A DNA stretch of 8,359 nucleotides from an uncultured Lachnospiraceae bacterium (GCA_905236925.1 CAJOQS010000325.1:1-8359); one strand, 5' to 3'; positions 1 to 5,580 are shown, counted from the first letter of the stretch. Notes: a model not told the origin generated them from the letters alone. Program-made: numbers and translations.

Positions 1-318
1 CCACTGGGTCCAAGCGTTGTTGCCGGCTTCTGTACCACCGTCAACGTTACGGTCATAGAGCTCAACGGTGATGTGTCTGGTCTCAACGAACTTGCCGTCG
101 ATCATGCCACGTGCGTCGGGTCCTGCGGGCTCGGGAGTGGTCTCATTGTTGGTGTTTGTGTTGTTGTCATTAGTGTTGCTGCTGGTGTTGCTGTTTGTGT
201 TGCTCTCGCTCTTGGTAGGAGTCTGAGAACCGCTGTTGGTGGGCTCTTCCTTCTTGCCGCAGGCAGCCAGTGAAAGGATCATGGCTAATACAAGCAATAC
301 AGATAAAACTTTTTTCAT
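1..318 (-). CDS. ABC sugar transporter solute-binding lipoprotein, N-terminal part (runs off left edge)
   Basis: This is the membrane-anchored receptor of the importer encoded just upstream. It would capture oligosaccharides outside the cell and deliver them to the two permeases. The frame is open from ATG at 318-316 to the window edge (106 residues seen; such proteins usually have about 450-580). Residues 1-20 form a lipoprotein signal: Lys-Lys at 2-3, a hydrophobic core, then the lipobox LAAC with the acylated Cys at 20. Residues about 24-66 are a low-complexity N/S/T-rich linker that holds the receptor off the membrane. The folded domain starts around residue 71; ITVELYDRNVDGG (83-95) resembles the first strand of LplA/YtcQ-type family 1 binding proteins. 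A perfect AAGGAGG (minus strand, 332-326) lies 7 nt before the ATG, the strongest ribosome site in the operon, fitting the excess of receptor such importers need. The family is confident; the ligand (probably aldouronates) is inferred from aguA. Confidence 0.88.
   Translation of the reverse strand, partial: MKKVLSVLLVLAMILSLAACGKKEEPTNSGSQTPTKSESNTNSNTSSNTNDNNTNTNNETTPEPAGPDARGMIDGKFVETRHITVELYDRNVDGGTEAGNNAWTQW
145..201 (-). repeat. Low-complexity Asn/Thr/Ser-coding tract
   Basis: Codons for residues about 40-58 of the lipoprotein are almost only AAC/AAT, ACC/ACA and AGC, giving an imperfect AAC-rich triplet repeat (GTT-rich on the plus strand). It encodes the flexible tether between the lipid-anchored Cys and the binding domain. 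Such tracts can vary in length between strains. On the plus strand it produces a spurious small open frame (73-273) that is not a gene. Confidence 0.7.
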
Positions 319-348
319 TTTTTTTCCTCCTTAAAAAATGTATGAATC

Positions 349-363
349 AACGCGCTATGCGTT
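349..363 (-). other. Small intercistronic inverted repeat between permease and binding-protein genes
   Basis: Arms AACGC (349-353) and GCGTT (359-363) enclose a 5-nt loop in the 58-nt gap between the permease stop and the lipoprotein start. It is not followed directly by a T-run on the minus strand, so it is not a convincing terminator. Hairpins at this position in sugar-importer operons can act as RNA processing or stability elements that favour the binding-protein message. With only 5 bp of stem this reading is weak. Confidence 0.3.
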
Positions 364-376
364 TATTCCGTGATGA

Positions 377-1252
377 TCACTCCTTGACGGCACCCATCGT
401 AACGCCGGCAATGAAGTATCTCTGCAGCCAGGGGTAGATCAGAAGGATCGGAACCGTGGCGAACATAACCGTTGCCGCCTTCAGCGAATCCTTAAGACCG
501 GGCTGCATGAATCCCTCCTGGGCCGCAACTTCAACCGCGTTAACATTGTTAAGAATGTTGTAAAGGAGAAGCTGCAGAGGGAACCACTGCTTCTGAGTCT
601 TGATGTACATCAGCGCATCGCCGTATCCGTTCCAGCGTCCTACCGCATAGAACAGCGCGAGTGATGCAAAAACAGGCTTTGACAAAGGCACATAGATCTT
701 AAGAAGTACCTTTATGTAGCTGGCTCCGTCGATCTCCGCGGATTCCCTCAGTGATTCAGGGATTCCGTAGAAGAAGCTTCGCATTATGATCATATTGTAG
801 ATGCTCAGACAGCTCGGTATGATCAGAACGAGCGGATTCTCCAGAAGGTGAAGGTCACTCATCAGCAGGTAATTAGGAATCGTACCGGCATTGAAGAACA
901 TCGTGATCGTAATAAGGATATTGATAAAACCGCGGCCCTTGAGTTTCGGGAATATCAGCGGGAATGCGCACAATGCGGTCATTGTAAGTGAAAGCAGTGT
1001 GCAGATAAGTGTCAGGACCGTAGTCCAGATGAACGCCCTCTGATACTTCGGATCGCTCAAAACCGTCTGATAAGCTTCAAGGTTAAAGCCCTTGGGCCAA
1101 ATAAAAACCTCATGTCTGATAAGAAATTCCGTACCGGACAGTGACCTTGCAGCAAGGTTCAGCATCGGGAGAACACATATGATGCTGATGAGTATGCAGA
1201 TAATAACGAAAATCCAGTCGCCGATCTTGGTTCCGGTTGATTTGACTTTCAT
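377..1252 (-). CDS. ytcP: ABC sugar transporter permease, YtcP/LplC type (CUT1 class, COG0395-like)
   Basis: This is one of the two inner-membrane subunits forming the import channel. With ATG at 1252-1250 it is 291 aa, the usual size. It has about six hydrophobic spans, at roughly residues 13-34, 75-100, 108-130, 140-158, 194-205 and 257-275. The ATPase-contact EAA loop is at 166-193 (ESLRESAEIDGASYIKVLLK and following PLSKP), with the conserved Gly of DGAS. The C-terminus, YPWLQRYFIAGVTMGAVKE, is the hallmark ending of this family. ATG at 1252 is preferred over the upstream TTG at 1258. A GGGGG-containing ribosome site (minus strand, 1265-1261) sits 8 nt from the ATG but only 2 nt from the TTG, and the ATG overlaps the upstream stop as TAATG, which suggests translational coupling. 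The substrate is inferred from aguA. Confidence 0.93.
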   Translation of the reverse strand: MKVKSTGTKIGDWIFVIICILISIICVLPMLNLAARSLSGTEFLIRHEVFIWPKGFNLEAYQTVLSDPKYQRAFIWTTVLTLICTLLSLTMTALCAFPLIFPKLKGRGFINILITITMFFNAGTIPNYLLMSDLHLLENPLVLIIPSCLSIYNMIIMRSFFYGIPESLRESAEIDGASYIKVLLKIYVPLSKPVFASLALFYAVGRWNGYGDALMYIKTQKQWFPLQLLLYNILNNVNAVEVAAQEGFMQPGLKDSLKAATVMFATVPILLIYPWLQRYFIAGVTMGAVKE

Positions 1253-2235
1253 TACCAAATCCCCCTTTCACCGAGTTTACGTGATATTGTATTGGCGGTA
1301 AGCAGGAAGAACAGACCGACAACGGACTGGAACAGGCCGACTGCCGTGGTAAGCGAGATCTTCAGCTGCTGGATACCGACTTTGTATACGAACGTCGAGA
1401 TAACCTCCGCATTCTCCATAACAAGGTTGTTCTTCATTGCGAAAGGTCTTTCGAATCCACCGCCCATGATATAACCGAGATTCATGATGAGCAGAACAAC
1501 GATCGTAGGCTTGATGCCGGGAAGGGTGATGTGCCACATCTTCTTAAATCTTCCCGCGCCGTCAACCGATGCCGCTTCGTACAGCTCGGTATTGATGCTT
1601 GCGATCGAAGCAAGGTAGATAATGGATCCCCATCCGAAGCTCTGCCATACACCGGCTGAGATATAGGTCTTAACCCAGTTCGAAGGATCGCCGAGGAACG
1701 AAACCGACTCTCCGCCGAGGAAATTGATGAACTGGTTTACAAGACCGTCGTTGGTCGCGAACAGATGAGAAACAAGGCTCGCGATGATAACCCACGAAAG
1801 GAAGTGGGGCATGTAAGCGATGGTCTGAACGACCTTCTTGAACCTCTTGAAGCACAGCTCGTTAAGAATAAGAGCGAAAATGATCGGTGCGGGGAAGCCG
1901 CAGATCAGGTCAAGGAGATTCAGCTTGACGGTATTCCTGAGAGCCCTTAAGAAATCGGGATTCTCGAATGCTTTCTTGAAATATTTCCAGACATCCTGCT
2001 GACCCCTGTTGTTCGCCCAGGGCATATCCTTAAGCGGTATGTTCAGCTTGTATTCCTTGAATGCGATAATAATGTAACGCATAGGGAGATACTTGAATAT
2101 CAACAGATAAGCGATCGGAAGGACCAACAGCAGATAAAGCTGCCAGTACTTCTTGATGCTCTGTGACCAGGTGATGCCTGTTTTCACGGCAATCTCATTG
2201 CCGTTTCCATCCTGATAGGTTTTAACCTTTGCCAT
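1252..2235 (-). CDS. lplB: ABC sugar transporter permease, LplB type (CUT1 class, COG4209-like)
   Basis: This is the partner permease that would form a heterodimeric channel with the following gene product. It has 327 aa, typical of the family. A cytoplasmic N-terminus of about 30 residues precedes hydrophobic spans near 32-57, 101-126, 137-160, 192-214, 243-260 and 296-316. The motif YLPMRYIIIAFKEY after the first span is characteristic of LplB proteins. The EAA loop lies at 220-243 (EAASVDGAGRFKKMWHITLP), with the conserved Gly of DGAG that docks on the ATPase. The ATG at 2235-2233 has an AAAGAGG ribosome site 6 nt upstream (2248-2242). Only 15 nt separate it from aguA, and its TAA overlaps the next start, so all three genes should share one mRNA. 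No ATPase gene is visible, as is common for Firmicute CUT1 importers that share an MsmX-like ATPase. Aldouronate uptake is inferred from context. Confidence 0.94.
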   Translation of the reverse strand: MAKVKTYQDGNGNEIAVKTGITWSQSIKKYWQLYLLLVLPIAYLLIFKYLPMRYIIIAFKEYKLNIPLKDMPWANNRGQQDVWKYFKKAFENPDFLRALRNTVKLNLLDLICGFPAPIIFALILNELCFKRFKKVVQTIAYMPHFLSWVIIASLVSHLFATNDGLVNQFINFLGGESVSFLGDPSNWVKTYISAGVWQSFGWGSIIYLASIASINTELYEAASVDGAGRFKKMWHITLPGIKPTIVVLLIMNLGYIMGGGFERPFAMKNNLVMENAEVISTFVYKVGIQQLKISLTTAVGLFQSVVGLFFLLTANTISRKLGERGIW

Positions 2236-2250
2236 AAGCTGCCTCTTTCT

Positions 2251-4314
2251 CTATATTCTGCCTTTCTCGTCCGGTATACCGCTCTTCTCACGGTAGTAAG
2301 AGCAGATCGTATCACGCCACTCGTCCGCGCTGTCAGCCTGAATATTCAGACGTTCAAGCACTCTCTCGTAGACGTTTTCCTTGATCCTGCCCTTAAGCCC
2401 GATCCACGAATCCCGCATCCGGTGCGCCTCCTCGGCTCCCTCGTAGTGTGAATCGTAGATATACTGGATAACGGTCTTACCGCTGTGGAGGCGGTAAGTG
2501 TAAGGCACATGGTGCATGAACAGGAGCAGTTCGTCGGGACAGGTCTCCAGCTTCTCATATAATGAGGAATTGGGTTCGTTGTACTGTCCTATATAACCGG
2601 TTCCGTCCTTCCCTCGTTCTACGCCCATTCCGCGGCTGTCCGAACGGTGGTAGGTTCCCCACTCCGAGAACTCGTATCCGTCAACATTCGGTCCGTAGTG
2701 GTTTCCCGGGTTGACCATCCAGCCGACACCGAGAGGTGATGAATACTTCTCGTATGTCGGCCAGGAAGTACTGAGGATGTATGAAACAGTCAGAAAAACT
2801 TCCTTGTCATCGCCAAAAGTAAGAGTGATCCACTCTTTTTCGATATCCTCCGCAGTAAGCGCGGGGTTAAAGCAGAGTCTGCCGAACCCGTAGAGGTTTG
2901 CCGCTGCCAGATCGTGTCCGGTCCAGTTCGCGTCGTCGCCGGTGTTCGTTACCGCAGCCATGCCGCAGTTTTTATTCTTGAAGGTTCTGCCCGTAACGAT
3001 ATCACAGACAGTGTCGTCCTTGATCGGACGTCCCTCTTTATCTCTTATGTATGTTTTGAAACCGAGGATCTCCTTGAATTCAGGTATCAGGAAGCATACA
3101 TGCTTCTGCTGACCGGTGTATTCCTGAGCTATCTGGAATTCGATCATCTGATGTGTATCCTTAAGGCCTCCGAACAGAGGTGAAACGGGTTCGCGAGGCT
3201 GGAAGTCCATCGGTCCGTTCTTGATCTGAAGGATTACATTGTCACTGAATTTTCCGTCCAGCGGTTTAAAGTTGTCGTACTGTGCCCTGGCCCTGTCGGT
3301 TTTGGTGTCCCTCCAGTCCTGCTTGCAGTTGTAAACGAAGCAGCGCCATATGATTATGCCGCCGTACGGGGCAATAATATCCGCGAGCATGTTCGCGCCC
3401 TGCGCGTGATCCCTTCCGTATGTGAAAGGTCCGGGGCGTCCTTCCGAATCCGCCTTGATAAGGAAGCCTTTCAGCTGCGGAACATCCGAGAACAGGTCGT
3501 CAAGAACTTCCTTCCACCATGACCTCACCTGTCCGTCCAGCGGATCGCAGGTGTTAAGTCCGCCTATCTCGATAGGAGCGGCGAAGTTCAGGCTGAGGTA
3601 CAGGTCAACTCCGTACTTTTCGAAGATTCCCGCGAGCTTCTTCAGATCGCTGCGGTAGTCGGCTGTGATAAGCCTCGTTGCCGCCGTTCTGACGTTAACG
3701 TTGTTGATAACGCAGGAATTGATTCCGACAGAGGCTATCATTCTCACATAAGCCTCGGTCCTGTCATCGATGATAATGCTGTCATCCCTGAAGAAGAATG
3801 ACTTGCCTGAATATCCTCTCTCGATGCTTCCGTCCATATTATCCCAGTGATTGAGCATTCTGAGGGGCGAAGCCGGAACACTTTCTTCCGACAGTTCGTT
3901 CAGTGAGGAGACCATTTTAAAGAGGAATGTCAGCCTGAAGCTTCCGTATAGAAGCCCCCTTGCCGTGCCGGCCTTGACCTCCGCGCGACTTGCCGCGCTG
4001 TTGTAGCTTATCCTGTAGGCTCCGTCGGTATCGAGCGCGGGCTCGCCGACAAGTTCCAGAAGTATATCGATCCTGCCGTCCGAAGCGTTTCGTCCGGAGG
4101 TGATTTCATCCGTTGCTGTGATCCTTTTTTCTTCGGCAGCTGTTCCAAAAAGCTCCTTCACCGCCCGTGCCGTTTCATGAACGGCAGTTTCTATGATCCG
4201 TTCTTCTTTGCCGGCGGCTGCATGGTCAACCTTAAGAAGTATACTTTCAACGCCCTTCAACCCCGCAACGGAGCACGGGATGTCAGCGTTCAGCCAAGCG
4301 GATTCGTAGCTCAT
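2251..4314 (-). CDS. aguA: Alpha-glucuronidase, glycoside hydrolase family 67
   Basis: It cleaves the alpha-1,2 bond between (4-O-methyl)glucuronic acid and the non-reducing-end xylose of aldouronates from glucuronoxylan. At 687 aa it is full length for GH67: N-terminal domain about 1-145, (beta/alpha)8 barrel about 148-465, helical C-terminal domain about 466-685. Signature stretches include LNHWDNMDGSIERGYSGKS (154-172) and GRPGPFTYGRDHAQGAN (292-308). The catalytic triad known from the family fits: Glu291 (acid, in KADSEG), Asp370 (in NGPMDFQ) and Glu398 (in AQEYTGQ). Their spacing, 79 and 28 residues, equals that of the characterised Geobacillus stearothermophilus enzyme (285/364/392). 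There is no signal peptide, so it acts in the cytoplasm on imported oligosaccharides. The ATG at 4314-4312 has AAGGTGG 7 nt upstream. It is the first gene of the operon and the best indicator of the substrate. Confidence 0.97.
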   Translation of the reverse strand: MSYESAWLNADIPCSVAGLKGVESILLKVDHAAAGKEERIIETAVHETARAVKELFGTAAEEKRITATDEITSGRNASDGRIDILLELVGEPALDTDGAYRISYNSAASRAEVKAGTARGLLYGSFRLTFLFKMVSSLNELSEESVPASPLRMLNHWDNMDGSIERGYSGKSFFFRDDSIIIDDRTEAYVRMIASVGINSCVINNVNVRTAATRLITADYRSDLKKLAGIFEKYGVDLYLSLNFAAPIEIGGLNTCDPLDGQVRSWWKEVLDDLFSDVPQLKGFLIKADSEGRPGPFTYGRDHAQGANMLADIIAPYGGIIIWRCFVYNCKQDWRDTKTDRARAQYDNFKPLDGKFSDNVILQIKNGPMDFQPREPVSPLFGGLKDTHQMIEFQIAQEYTGQQKHVCFLIPEFKEILGFKTYIRDKEGRPIKDDTVCDIVTGRTFKNKNCGMAAVTNTGDDANWTGHDLAAANLYGFGRLCFNPALTAEDIEKEWITLTFGDDKEVFLTVSYILSTSWPTYEKYSSPLGVGWMVNPGNHYGPNVDGYEFSEWGTYHRSDSRGMGVERGKDGTGYIGQYNEPNSSLYEKLETCPDELLLFMHHVPYTYRLHSGKTVIQYIYDSHYEGAEEAHRMRDSWIGLKGRIKENVYERVLERLNIQADSADEWRDTICSYYREKSGIPDEKGRI

Positions 4315-4359
4315 AACCTTACCACCTTATTGCGCACTTTCTCAATATCAGATGATAAC

Positions 4360-4365
4360 ATTATA
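4360..4365 (-). promoter_or_regulatory. Predicted -10 box of the aguA operon promoter
   Basis: The minus strand reads TATAAT, a perfect -10, placing the transcription start near 4353 and giving an untranslated leader of about 39 nt with the AAGGTGG ribosome site. At spacer lengths of 15-19 nt the -35 position (within 4381-4390) offers nothing close to TTGACA, and there is no TGn extension. A perfect -10 with no -35 is what an activator-dependent promoter looks like, fitting the AraC-type regulator next door. Confidence 0.6.
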
Positions 4366-4391
4366 CCCAAACAAATGATAATGCACTTTCC

Positions 4392-4403
4392 AACTTTTGA
4401 CAA
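4392..4403 (+). promoter_or_regulatory. Degenerate copy (D) of the AraC-site repeat, promoter-proximal
   Basis: AACTTTTGACAA matches copy A (4413-4424) at 8 of 12 positions and lies exactly 21 bp from it. Relative to the predicted aguA start it spans about -39 to -50, next to the missing -35. That is where the weaker half-site araI2 sits in the classical arabinose promoter. Taken alone this match would not be convincing; the exact spacing is the argument. Confidence 0.4.
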
Positions 4404-4412
4404 GTGATAATC

Positions 4413-4424
4413 AATTATTGCTAA
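4413..4424 (+). promoter_or_regulatory. 12-bp direct repeat copy A, predicted AraC-type regulator half-site
   Basis: AATTATTGCTAA. Its first ten bases are identical to copy B, and it matches copy C at 11 of 12 positions. It would lie at about -60 to -71 of the aguA promoter. Repeated, same-orientation half-sites two helical turns apart are the usual DNA target of AraC-family proteins. Confidence 0.6.
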
Positions 4425-4445
4425 CTGACGATCGGCACTGTGACG

Positions 4446-4457
4446 AATTATTGCTCT
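4446..4457 (+). promoter_or_regulatory. 12-bp direct repeat copy B, predicted AraC-type regulator half-site
   Basis: AATTATTGCTCT, identical to copy A over ten bases and offset from it by 33 bp, about three helical turns. It forms a second pair with copy C, 21 bp further on, at about -93 to -104 relative to the predicted aguA start. Confidence 0.58.
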
Positions 4458-4466
4458 TATTTTTCC

Positions 4467-4478
4467 AAATATTGCTAA
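4467..4478 (+). promoter_or_regulatory. 12-bp direct repeat copy C, predicted AraC-type regulator half-site
   Basis: AAATATTGCTAA, one mismatch to copy A, 21 bp from copy B. The B-C pair repeats the D-A pair 54 bp further from aguA and could support DNA looping or control of the divergent regulator promoter. Confidence 0.58.
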
Positions 4479-4486
4479 ATATTCAC

Positions 4487-4508
4487 AATTTATAGACTTC
4501 TACAAATT
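4487..4508. promoter_or_regulatory. 22-bp near-perfect palindrome, candidate operator
   Basis: Left arm AATTTATAGA (4487-4496) and right arm TCTACAAATT (4499-4508) around a central CT pair at 9 of 10 positions. It lies outside both predicted transcripts, just upstream of the regulator promoter, so an RNA role is unlikely. It resembles the site of a symmetric dimeric repressor or activator rather than an AraC-type direct repeat. The binding protein is unknown. Confidence 0.45.
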
Positions 4509-4539
4509 TTTGTTGCACTAATTGTATTTTTCCTGAGAG

Positions 4540-4545
4540 TATGAT
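4540..4545 (+). promoter_or_regulatory. Candidate -10 box for the AraC-type regulator gene
   Basis: TATGAT is a 5-of-6 match to the -10 consensus and would start transcription near 4552, leaving a leader of about 64 nt. The best upstream -35-like hexamer, TTGCAC at 4513-4518, is 21 bp away, which is too far for a normal sigma-A promoter. The promoter may be weak or the assignment wrong. Confidence 0.4.
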
Positions 4546-4555
4546 AACATATCAT
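4541..4555. promoter_or_regulatory. 15-bp palindrome overlapping the regulator's candidate -10
   Basis: ATGATA (4541-4546) and TATCAT (4550-4555) are exact inverted arms around ACA. A protein bound here would block the candidate -10 at 4540-4545. The first ten bases, ATGATAACAT, recur at 4352-4361 beside the aguA -10, so a shared regulator of both promoters is possible. Confidence 0.4.
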
Positions 4556-4563
4556 GCAGTAAA

Positions 4564-4570
4564 AGCAATA
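4564..4570 (-). promoter_or_regulatory. Inverted copy of the repeat core near the regulator start
   Basis: The minus strand reads TATTGCT, the 7-bp core of copies A-C, 46 bp before the regulator's ATG and downstream of its candidate -10. It could be an autoregulation half-site. The similarity does not extend beyond the core, so support is weak. Confidence 0.25.
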
Positions 4571-4615
4571 GCAAGATTTGACAATCACTGTTTTCTTATT
4601 CTATAAGGAGTCAAA

Positions 4616-5521
4616 ATGATAGAAATCCTCAATGGTATTGTCGAGACCGTTTCTTTCAATAACGTAAGCTCCGTTCGAATCTATCACAACCGCGTGTGCG
4701 AGGAATATCCGGTCCACTGGCATACAGCCATGGAGATCATCATGCCCTACGAAAACTCCTACGCCATACAGATAGGTCCGGACAGGATAGAGCTGAGCGA
4801 GCGTGACATCATCATAATCCCTCCGGGCGAGCTTCATTCGCTAGAAGCTCCCACAACAGGCTCCAGGATGATCATGATGGTCGACTATTCGCTCATCTGC
4901 AATCTGACGGGAATGGATTCGCTTCTTCACAGCCTGCATCCCTATACGGTCATCAGAAGGCAGAACAACGACGAGATCAGGGACGAGCTTGCGGAGGTCC
5001 TCAGGAATTACATGCTTGAGATCGAGTCCGAGTATTTCGGGAATTCCCCCTTCCGTGAGGCAAGGATCTACTCTCTTCTGATCAGCTTCTTTGTCGACCT
5101 CGGACGCGAATCCCACAGTCAGGACAAGAAGCTGTGCAATTACACAACGAACAAGCAGCACGAATATATTCAGAAGTTCATGAATGTCTGCAACTACATC
5201 AACGAGCACTGCACCGAGGATGTTACGGTCGACCAGCTCGCGGATGTCGCCGGTTTTTCAAAGTTCCATTTTGCAAGGCTGTTCAAGCAGTTCACGAATA
5301 TCAGCTATTACGACTATCTTACAAGAAAAAGGATCGAGCATGCCGAGAAGCTGCTGATCCGGCCCGATGTTTCGATTACCGAAGTTGCGATGCAGTCAGG
5401 CTTTAATTCACTGTCGACCTTCAACAGGGTCTTCAAGAACCTGAAGAACTGCACACCGTCCGAATACAAGGGTCTGAACCACCCTTACAATCACAAGACC
5501 ACCGAAAAGATCGCGGAGTGA
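4616..5521 (+). CDS. AraC-family transcriptional regulator with N-terminal cupin sensor
   Basis: This is a cytoplasmic DNA-binding protein, probably the sugar-responsive activator of the divergent aguA operon. It has 301 aa, standard for one-domain-sensor AraC proteins. The N-terminal cupin (about 20-95) shows HWHTAMEII (34-42) and PPGELHSLE (69-77), typical ligand-pocket strands. A linker helix region spans about 115-165. The C-terminal domain carries two helix-turn-helix units, at about 203-228 (VTVDQLADVAGFSKFHFARL) and 252-275 (VSITEVAMQSGFNSLSTFNR), followed by the family signature ending in PSEY (281-284). ATG at 4616 is set by AAGGAG (4605-4610), 5 nt upstream. There are no membrane spans, unlike YesN/YesM-type two-component systems often found with LplB importers. 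Its stop codon lies inside a terminator hairpin, so it is monocistronic. The effector is unknown; an aldouronate or xylo-oligosaccharide is inferred. Confidence 0.95.
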   Translation: MIEILNGIVETVSFNNVSSVRIYHNRVCEEYPVHWHTAMEIIMPYENSYAIQIGPDRIELSERDIIIIPPGELHSLEAPTTGSRMIMMVDYSLICNLTGMDSLLHSLHPYTVIRRQNNDEIRDELAEVLRNYMLEIESEYFGNSPFREARIYSLLISFFVDLGRESHSQDKKLCNYTTNKQHEYIQKFMNVCNYINEHCTEDVTVDQLADVAGFSKFHFARLFKQFTNISYYDYLTRKRIEHAEKLLIRPDVSITEVAMQSGFNSLSTFNRVFKNLKNCTPSEYKGLNHPYNHKTTEKIAE

Positions 5522-5538
5522 ATCTCCGCGGTTTTTTT
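5512..5538 (+). terminator. Intrinsic terminator overlapping the regulator's stop codon
   Basis: CGCGGAG (5512-5518) pairs perfectly with CTCCGCG (5524-5530). The 5-nt loop contains the TGA stop (5519-5521), and a G plus seven Ts (5532-5538) follow. Seven GC-rich base pairs and a T-run make this a strong Rho-independent terminator. It separates the regulator transcript from the GH2 gene downstream. Confidence 0.9.
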
Positions 5539-5550
5539 ATTATTTTCCCG

Positions 5551-5580
5551 TTGAAACATGATGTCCAGTCATTGTAAGAT
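5551..5580 (+). promoter_or_regulatory. Candidate promoter of the GH2 gene
   Basis: TTGAAA (5551-5556) and TAAGAT (5575-5580) are separated by 18 bp in the 80-nt gap after the terminator. The -35 matches 5 of 6 positions and the -10 matches 4 of 6. The predicted start near 5587 leaves a leader of about 31 nt. A promoter is needed here because the terminator should stop read-through; this is the best pair I can see. No copy of the ATTGCT-type repeat is visible in this gap. Confidence 0.45.

Larger units (their letters stand above)
4315..4615. promoter_or_regulatory. 301-bp divergent control region between aguA operon and araC-type regulator
   Basis: This AT-rich spacer holds no credible gene. 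It separates two divergently read starts and would carry both promoters. Visible elements, listed separately, are the aguA -10, a set of 12-bp direct repeats in the middle, a 22-bp palindrome, a candidate -10 for the regulator with an overlapping palindrome, and an inverted copy of the repeat core near the regulator's ribosome site. I found no good match to the Firmicute cre (CcpA) consensus and no riboswitch-like fold. Confidence 0.85.

Noticed and set aside
73..273. Plus-strand 66-residue hydrophobic open frame that looks like a small membrane protein
   Set aside because: It is the antisense of the lipoprotein signal and AAC-rich linker; the Val/Gly/Ala-rich composition follows from GTT/GGT-type triplets opposite Asn/Thr codons. 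No ribosome site is seen before it.
1253..1258. TTG start giving the second permease two extra residues
   Set aside because: It is only 2 nt from the ribosome site, whereas the ATG at 1252 has ideal spacing and a coupled TAATG overlap.
4397..4425. Consensus TTGACA at 4397-4402 on the plus strand as a -35
   Set aside because: No acceptable -10 lies 16-18 bp downstream; the hexamer is part of the degenerate repeat copy D.
4578..4607. TTGACA (4578-4583) with TATAAG (4602-4607) as a promoter for the regulator
   Set aside because: The -10 would overlap the ribosome site AAGGAG and the transcript would begin at or past the ribosome site, giving an almost leaderless mRNA.
4315..4615. Catabolite-control cre site or riboswitch in the divergent spacer
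   Set aside because: I found no stretch close to the cre consensus, and the predicted aguA leader of about 39 nt is too short for a riboswitch.
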